Source: Lonicera japonica (Eukaryota > Streptophyta > Magnoliopsida > Dipsacales > Caprifoliaceae). Taken from it: a stretch of DNA of 64,000 bases. The position numbers and the translations under genes were made by a program. A model generated the notes under the pieces. That model searched no databases and had not been told where the DNA came from. It was given only the letters and a program-made list of their open reading frames with translations. Positions 57,942-64,000 of this stretch are shown one piece after another; positions within the stretch are counted from its first letter, which is position 1, and every line of letters begins with the position of its first letter. The stretch is taken from positions 80,696,919-80,760,918 of the forward strand of contig CM038465.1 in the NCBI GenBank assembly GCA_021464415.1, written 5' to 3'.

Positions 57942-58246
57942 GACTCCGTTTGATAATAATATGTAAAATAATAAGAAAAACATTTGATTTGTGTAAGAAG
58001 TTGGAAAATAAATTGAGGCATGTGATGATGAAATACTTTTCGTTTCATGTTTATTTTTATGAATAGATATTTCCAATCCTTTATTATTTTTTGCGGATTT
58101 TTTTCTTTCTCAACCACTAAATAAATTTTTTCTATAGAAAAGGTTACAAAGTAATAAAACATTTCCTCACATTTATTTTCCAATTTCTAACTTTCAAAAA
58201 TCAACTGTTTTTATTTTTTTTTCTTATGTTACTATCAAATGAACCC
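57942..58246. mobile_element. Harbinger-type MITE, 305 bp
   Basis: Ends GACTCCGTTTGATAATAAT and, reversed, GGGTTCATTTGATAGTAAC; TTA on both sides (57939-57941, 58247-58249). A related but more decayed copy spans about 62275-62570. Confidence 0.72.
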
Positions 58247-58329
58247 TTAAAATCAAATACCTTAAAGTTTAAAATGGATGCTCTTACATCTCTTTTCTAG
58301 ATAAAAATAAGTCTTACCCATGAGTTTCA

Positions 58330-58700
58330 CAAGCCACACAAATTTTATTAAAGTTCACAGGTCTCGACACTCTGCTTCTTTCAAAGACATTTACACCCCA
58401 AGGTTGTTCATTAGCACTACAAAATCAGAAACTAAAACCACATATATAAGATCCAGCTTATAGACAATACAATCAAGCTACTCCTTCAGTCAATCAAATC
58501 GAAACTGCGCAACACATGCAGTAAGTGATGTACGCAGCCCCACAATTAAATGCGAAGAAGTTCACTAGTCTATTTTGATCTTTGTCTCATCTTTCAGCGC
58601 TTCCTAGCCTCTTAAGCCTACCCGTGCGCTTCTTGTTCGACTTAGCCCGCATTTTCACTCAACGCCTCCTTTCGATCTTTGCCTTTCAATTTTTTGATTC
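58330..58700 (-). pseudogene. RPL41: Ribosomal protein eL41 pseudogene
   Basis: The minus-strand ATG at 58652 opens MRAKSNKKRTGRLKRL, then the frame is lost. One base shift restores KMRQRSK and the TAG at 58570. eL41 is a 25-residue, almost wholly Arg/Lys peptide of the large ribosomal subunit; here the Trp and several Arg codons have changed and a stop sits in the middle, so it cannot encode it. The sequence downstream (to about 58340, with AATAAAATT on the minus strand) matches my memory of plant eL41 3' UTRs (CAACCTTGGGGTGTAAATG), so the copy covers most of an mRNA. No introns are evident. A telo-box-like TTAGGGTTT and a TATATATAAA motif lie upstream (58801, 58895). Confidence 0.78.
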
Positions 58701-58797
58701 AGGCCGCCTGGATGTTCTTACATCTCACATAAAGTCTTCGCAAAACCAAAGATTGCCACCAATTCACATCAAATTATCAATTAATACTTTGTCCAAT

Positions 58798-58902
58798 TGA
58801 AACCCTAATTTTGGGTGATGGAAATCGTTAGCGTGTACTTCTTGGTTTCTTTTCTCCCTCAGCTAAATTCTTTCTTCAAAATCCATTTCTTTATATATAG
58901 GG
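58798..58902 (-). promoter_or_regulatory. Possible inherited eL41 promoter elements
   Basis: On the minus strand CTATATATAAAG (about 58891-58902) is followed 90 bp later by TTAGGGTTT (telo-box, common near starts of plant ribosomal protein genes). If real, the copy is a decayed gene rather than a retrocopy. Confidence 0.35.
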
Positions 58903-59448
58903 CCAATTCCGGAGATCGAATTGCATGACCTTCTTTTGTGACAGTTTTAGTTAAACAAAATAGTTAGTTATTAATTATATAAATGCTTAAAAGAATACAT
59001 GGGTTACTTCAGTGATATATATATATATATATATATAGCCTATATACGATCGAACGGAAAGATGGTGTCCGTGGATCTTGATATTGTCCAACTAAGCTCC
59101 GACTCTTATTAACATCCTTCCTAGCTCGTTAGATACATTATTTTTTTCTATTAAAACCAACGGCCGGTCTTGTTAGTGCTAACCAACAAAGGCTAGTAGA
59201 TCGAGATGGGAGGATTCAAGCGATCGAATCCTATCATTATAATTGAAGAAAAAATTAAACATTGTTAAATGGTATTGTTGAGACTAGGATAGTCGTAACA
59301 ATTAGAGTTGAGATATTTAATGTCAAATATAATCTTCTTAGTGTTGTGGATGGGACAACAGTACAGTAAAGTATATATTGACACATACATGTATTAATGA
59401 CAATTGTACTCGTGTATTAAAATGTGAAGCCTCTAGCAAGTTTTCCGG

Positions 59449-59520
59449 TGGTAGCGCACTGGACTCAATGTTGAGTTCCACTTGGAACCTCCCAGGTCAA
59501 ATCCCGACAGCTGCAAAACA
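59449..59520 (+). mobile_element. tRNA-type SINE head
   Basis: A box TGGTAGCGCACTGG (59449-59462) and B box GGTCAAATCCCG (about 59495-59506). The tail and flanks are not clear. The 85-codon frame over it is chance. Confidence 0.55.
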
Positions 59521-59918
59521 TCACATCACTTCACAACAAAAATTCAACTATTTTTATTTTCCGTCATATACGATGAAAAAAACTAAAAAGTTAACAAGTC
59601 TATTGTTGATCGAATTTGTTAAAGCAAACCCGTAACCGATTTATTAACATGTCTTGTAAAACTGGTGAATACAATATCCAAAAGAATTTATTAAAGAAAG
59701 TTCACCCATTAACTTATAATTTTATATCCGTGCTAATCTTACATGTGTAGACCGGAGGTAGAATGGGAGATATTTACTAAAGTTAAAAACTCAAATAGGG
59801 GAAAAAGAATAATGAAAAAATGGAGGATAAATATTTCCATCTCGCTCCTCAAAAGAAGAAAGAAAAAGAAAGGAAAAATGGGAAAGAACTGAAAAGTCAT
59901 CTTCATAAGTGCCAAACC

Positions 59919-59920
<2 letters not shown>

Positions 59921-59957
<37 letters not shown>
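59921..59957. repeat. (CT)n microsatellite
   Basis: About 18 units, 160 bp upstream of the TATA-like run of the small candidate gene at 60183. Confidence 0.95.
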
Positions 59958-59962
<5 letters not shown>

Positions 59963-60112
59963 GGAGGTGTGATGGGCTACATGAAAATTATCTCCATGCT
60001 ATAGATCGAAGCAAAAACCAAGAAATTAGAAAACCACCCACCCATATAGTAATTCTTGAGAAATAATATATATCAATATATACGTACCATCAAATCATTG
60101 AATTTCTTTCTT

Positions 60113-60133
60113 TGCATATATATATATATATAT
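60113..60133 (+). promoter_or_regulatory. TATA-like AT run before the small ORF
   Basis: A GCATATATATATATAT run ends 50 bp before the ATG at 60183, a normal plant spacing. Confidence 0.4.
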
Positions 60134-60182
60134 CTTTATTCCTCAATAATTCAAAGCTAAAACACAGCTTGCTGCAATCATC

Positions 60183-60353
60183 ATGTCCTCTTATAACTTC
60201 CCTCCTCCATCATTAGTCCCTCCTCCTCTTCCTCAGTTCTACTACTTTTATCAAAATAACCTCAGCAGTAGTACTACTAATACCGCATCATCAAAAACCA
60301 CAAACATCATCAGACCTCGAAAGAGAAAGAAGAAGAAAAGAGAGAATATCTGA
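60183..60353 (+). CDS. Candidate small protein, 56 residues
   Basis: ATG in good context (ATCATCATGTCC), 56 codons to TGA. The N-terminal half is Pro/Tyr-rich (FPPPSLVPPPLPQFYYFYQ), the middle Ser/Thr/Asn-rich, the end strongly basic (RPRKRKKKKREN). No family recognised. Support: TATA-like run, CT repeat upstream and composition unlike the flanks. A second short frame follows at 60382-60474 (30 codons, starting MPSLKKKKKKRNP), also basic; the pair could be a broken longer gene or a short-ORF-bearing non-coding RNA. GGTCAAGGTACGT at 60641-60653 looks like a splice donor further downstream. Confidence 0.4.
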   Translation: MSSYNFPPPSLVPPPLPQFYYFYQNNLSSSTTNTASSKTTNIIRPRKRKKKKRENI

Positions 60354-60474
60354 ATATTCCATTACACAACAAATTAAAGAGATGCCTTCCCTCAAGAAGA
60401 AGAAGAAAAAAAGAAACCCTTTGCTTTCTTCTTCTTCTTCATCTCTCTTCACTCTGCAGCAGCTGGGGAATTGA

Positions 60475-61492
60475 AGCATATCGGTCCGATCGATTCCATC
60501 TTATATAATTTGCTATCTACATGAAGCAAATTATTTGTACAAAGTTTAAAATTGTGATCAGCTTTTAATTAATTTATCTATCTATGTTGATGAATAATAT
60601 CTTTGCTTTTCCACCCTATGAGGATTTGAAGGAGTTTTAGGTCAAGGTACGTACTGTTTGGCTATGGGTTTTTTGATATTTGAGAAAGATTGTTACTTTT
60701 TTCTTTTCTTTGAGAAATTAAAATGATGATAGGCCGTTTCTGGAACTTCAATATGCAGTTTGGTTGTTTGGCTCAGTTGGAGTACTACAACTGCGTTAGT
60801 GCAAGTTTCTGAAAAATATTAATTATATATGTACAATCTAAATTTCTATAACCATGTATGATAATAAATGTTGTATATATGGATATACATACATACATAT
60901 ATATAATTCTATATTATTTGCGTGTTAAAGACGACGACCAACTTAAATAATTGCCATGGCACCAGGTTCAGATCCATCAGAATTAAGGGGAGTGACTTAT
61001 TTGAAACTAGGCTAGGGTTTATTGTTCTTTTGGGATCCAAAAAGTCTATTCTTTTTATCTACTTTAATTTCCTTCTCCTAGCTTGTTGAAACTAATATCA
61101 AATGAAAATTAAACAATATAATTATGCTTGTTATCCATCATGAGTTTTTCTATGCATTAGTTTGACGACTGAACTATATATGGCTTCCTTCCTTCGTCTT
61201 AATTTGGTAGATCCTTGATTTCAATTTAATTAAATTTCTAATCATATTACTTGAAAATTTCGTCATTATATATTCTCCTCTTCATCGGCATCGAAACTAC
61301 ATGAAATATTGACGTGCAAACTAGCTAATATTGTCTAGTTGACATGTATTATTTCTCAAAAATACCTTCATTCTAGGTATAAAGTTTCCGTTTTCCAGAT
61401 AATTAAGAAAATTCTATGAAACTTATTAACTATTTTCTATATAAATTTATCAAGTGCCCCCTTCCATTTAAATATAGGGGCAATTAAAAAAA
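60475..61492. other. Downstream stretch, no gene seen
   Basis: No coding region found. The donor-like site noted for the preceding ORF is the only transcript-like signal. I looked for the well-known plant miRNA sequences and saw none. Confidence 0.5.
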
Positions 61493-62123
61493 AGGGCTTA
61501 TTAGAGAAAGATTTTCACACTAAGGCCAAGGAATAATTTTTTTTTAAATAAAGGGCCTATTTTTTATTTTATTGATAATATGACATGTGCTTTTTTTTTT
61601 TCATTATAAAATGACATCCCAACCCTTAAAATAAACTAAAAAATACCAATATGCATTAAAATATGGACTGCAGTATGAACTTTGCAGTCTATATTTCACT
61701 GCAATATGAACTTTGCAGTCCATATTTTACTGCAATGTGAACTTTGCAGTCGATATTTTTAGTGCAAAGTTCATATTGCAGTCCATATTTTACTGCAATG
61801 TGAACTTTGCAGTCCATATTTTTAGTGCAAAGTTCATATTGCAGTCCATATTTCACTGCAATATGAACTTTGCAGTTCATATTTTACTGCAATATGAACT
61901 TTGTAGTCCATATTTTTGTGCAAATTTCATAAAAAGGGGTAATTTAGGTAATACATAACATGTTTTTATTAATTAAATGATATTTAAATTTATTCAAATA
62001 CATTCATTTAAAATATAAAACAAAATAGGCCTCTTACACTAATTACCAATTAAAAATAGGCCCTTCATTCAAAAAAATATTATTCATTGGATTTTTGGTA
62101 AAAATCAATGTATAATAAGCCCT
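61493..62123. mobile_element. MITE with AGGGCTTATT ends and palindromic core
   Basis: Inverted ends AGGGCTTATTAGAGAAAGAT and AGGGCTTATTATACATTGAT, with a second matching block (AAGGGCCTATTTTT) further in. No clear duplication. The core holds the monomer array below. Confidence 0.65.
61661..61930. repeat. Array of CACTGCAATATGAACTTTGC monomers in both orientations
   Basis: About eight 30-bp units. Most read CTGCAATATGAACTTTGCAG then TCCATATTT; at least two (61760-61790 and 61826-61850) are inverted: AGTGCAAAGTTCATATTGCA. A transcript would form several stacked hairpins. Confidence 0.92.
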
Positions 62124-64000
62124 TCTACCTAATTTCTAGTTAAATATATATCCTGGATGATCGTGCTAGAGCCGGCACAACTATATAGGCAATCTAGGCA
62201 ATTGTCTAAGGCATCATGATAATTAGGAGCCTCACATACATTTTAAGTATATGGCATATATTATTTTTTATTAATTATTTCTTTTATCAAATAAGTTTTA
62301 GTTAGGTAAAATGAAAAATAATATGAAAAACAATTTATTTGTGTTTGAAGTTGAAAAATAAGTTGAGTGGTGTGGTTATATGCTCTCTATGTCATGCACG
62401 ATTTTATGAGTAGTTGTACTCCATCCTTTTTTATTTTTTTCACAACTCAAAGAAATTTTTCCATGGAAAAAAAATACAGCAAATATATCTTAACACATCT
62501 TGATTTATTTTCTAACTTCTCACATGCAAATCAATTGTTTTTTATCATGTTATTAAATGAAGCTTAATTGTAATGAGAATTGCAATCATATATATATATA
62601 TATATATTAATCTGTGGGCATATTCTACGTTACGATCGAAATTCTAATAAATAATGGATAATGGAATTCAGAAAAAATGAATTACTGTGGTTAATATTTG
62701 GTAGCTAGATTGTCGTGTAGTTATGGATTGAAATGATATTGCTGATCGAGCATTACCTATGTTATTCTAGGTACAGGTAATTTTGTCCCTTAATTATTCC
62801 CTTTGTAAGTTTCTGAAAGGAATGATTGTGTCTCTTCTCCTCTTTGGCTCAACTTTTATCCCCTTTTTTTTTCTTCTCAAATTTGTTTAATTTTGAGATG
62901 GACCATCTAAAAATTAATTTACGGGAGTTTTTTGAAGCAGGATTCTAGGGTTTTCTTTTTTTTTTTTCTTTCTTGAGTAAAAGTTTGTACTTGATTGCCT
63001 TAGTTGACTCTAAAGATGTCTGTTTCCTTAGAGAAGACACACTGAGCTGTGATACATATATCAACAAGAAACCATGCCATTAGTTTAACTACCCAAACAA
63101 AAGATTAATTAAGTCAGCCCAGTGCTAGCTGTAGTAAATTCACATTTATATTTGCTATATCAAATTAATTGAGCTACTAAATTGAGCGTTCCTTTTAATT
63201 ATATTTGATGGGAAAGAGGCCTACTTCCATGTATATATACGTATACATTTCGTTTACGTTATTAATTTGATTTGGGGAAAACTAAGATATTTTTGAATTA
63301 TTGAAATAACATGTTATGCATGTACATATTTTTTAATTTTTTTGGCCGTGTATGCATGACACATGCTTAATACAAATAAAAGATTGAGAAAGAAGAGTAC
63401 TCAATACAATAATACTAAATCGAAGACATATAGATCACATAAAGTTGACATATTTAATGTGGCTAACTTATATTAGTTAGAAAATATTAAGTTAATAGCA
63501 AATTATTCTTACCAAATTAAATCTGTACGTACAAACAAGTCGCTAATCACTAAATCAAAATGTCAACTTTTTTTTTTCTTTTATTTTTAAGCAAAAAATA
63601 TCACCTCTTTATATAAGATAAATATGTGCATGTAAAATTTTTTGTGTCAATAGTACGTAATAGCAACTATTTTTTAATACTCATGCTCAAAACATATCAA
63701 TGGCCGGTCCCCAAATTCGATATGCAAGAATAGAAGTTGGGAGCCATTTTACGTATTCAAGTAAATAAAAATTAGATCGCCAATTGATCAAGCTCGTTTG
63801 ACTGCCGGGATTCATAAGATATGATATTTATGATACATTTATTAATAAGATATAAAATGGTAGCAAAATAATTTTATCAATGTGATAAGATAAAAAATGA
63901 GTTGAGTATATTAATTGTTAGATATTCTTTTGTTTTTCACCTTTTCTCATATAATTTATTTTTTTTAAGATGGTGAGGTAAAAATTTTTTTTACAAAAAA
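62124..64000. other. Right-hand end of the window, no gene seen
   Basis: It contains a decayed relative of the 57942 MITE at about 62275-62570 (shared GAAAAACAATTTATTTGTGT-like wording and TATTAAATGAAGCTTAA end). A probable MITE left end, GCTCGTTTGACTGCCGGGAT, lies at 63792 and is cut by the window edge. No coding or RNA gene signals otherwise. Confidence 0.5.

Noticed and set aside
60291..60479. 62-codon minus frame
   Set aside because: Antisense of the Lys/Ser-rich small frames; low complexity.

Overview
The window is nuclear DNA from a flowering plant, most likely a eudicot. It is AT-rich, with long stretches free of ORFs. Its few real genes have plant-type features: TATA boxes about 30 bp before the inferred transcript start, CT-rich leaders and a telo-box. 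Its mobile elements are all plant lineages: a Tat-lineage Ty3 element, a chromovirus-like solo LTR, MULEs, hATs, Harbinger and Stowaway MITEs, tRNA-type SINEs and Helitron-like ends. I cannot name the species. There is no CRISPR array, operon or bacterial feature.

Genes are sparse. At the left edge (1-119, minus) lies the first exon of an aldo-keto reductase of the AKR4 type, with its TATA box. At 28638-28853 (minus) is a 71-residue basic protein gene with TATA box and CT-rich leader. At 46412-47584 (plus) is an intronless 390-residue seven-bladed WD40 protein of the JINGUBANG type. At 58570-58652 (minus) is a broken copy of the tiny ribosomal protein gene eL41. A possible small gene (56 codons) lies at 60183 behind a TATA-like AT run. 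Nearly everything else is transposon-derived.

Layout. 0.3-3.4 kb: a fold-back element, then a Stowaway MITE nested in a Harbinger-type element. 5.8-19.3 kb: one degraded Tat-lineage Ty3 retrotransposon in minus orientation, with two LTRs, a primer-binding site and gag-PR-RT-RH-aRH-INT. Between integrase and the 3' LTR it carries antisense (plus-strand) genes and a tandem-repeat block. A 2.2-kb solo LTR sits in its pol. 20.9-22.9 kb: a LINE tail split by a MULE. 23.9-24.8 kb: a hAT. 29.8-36.3 kb: a 6.5-kb gene-free block of two interleaved inverted repeats (B A B' A') with Helitron-like 3' ends. 37-41 kb: dispersed repeats, a small solo LTR, and a TRIM-like element with an array of primer-binding-site motifs. 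42.0-43.8 kb: a second MULE full of short palindromes. 47.8-53 kb: a LINE ORF1 relic broken by two hATs. 53.4-62 kb: another hAT, several MITEs, a SINE and a MITE with a palindromic monomer array.

Features that deserve most attention: the antisense gene pair inside the Tat element (a coiled-coil nuclear-type protein with Transposase_28-like start, and a still-open 69-residue basic ORF with its own TATA box); the interleaved inverted-repeat block; the primer-binding-site array; and the recurrence of short TGCA-bounded monomers in otherwise unrelated elements. Coordinates of element ends come from reading terminal repeats and target-site duplications by eye. Family names rest on motif recognition, not on a database search.
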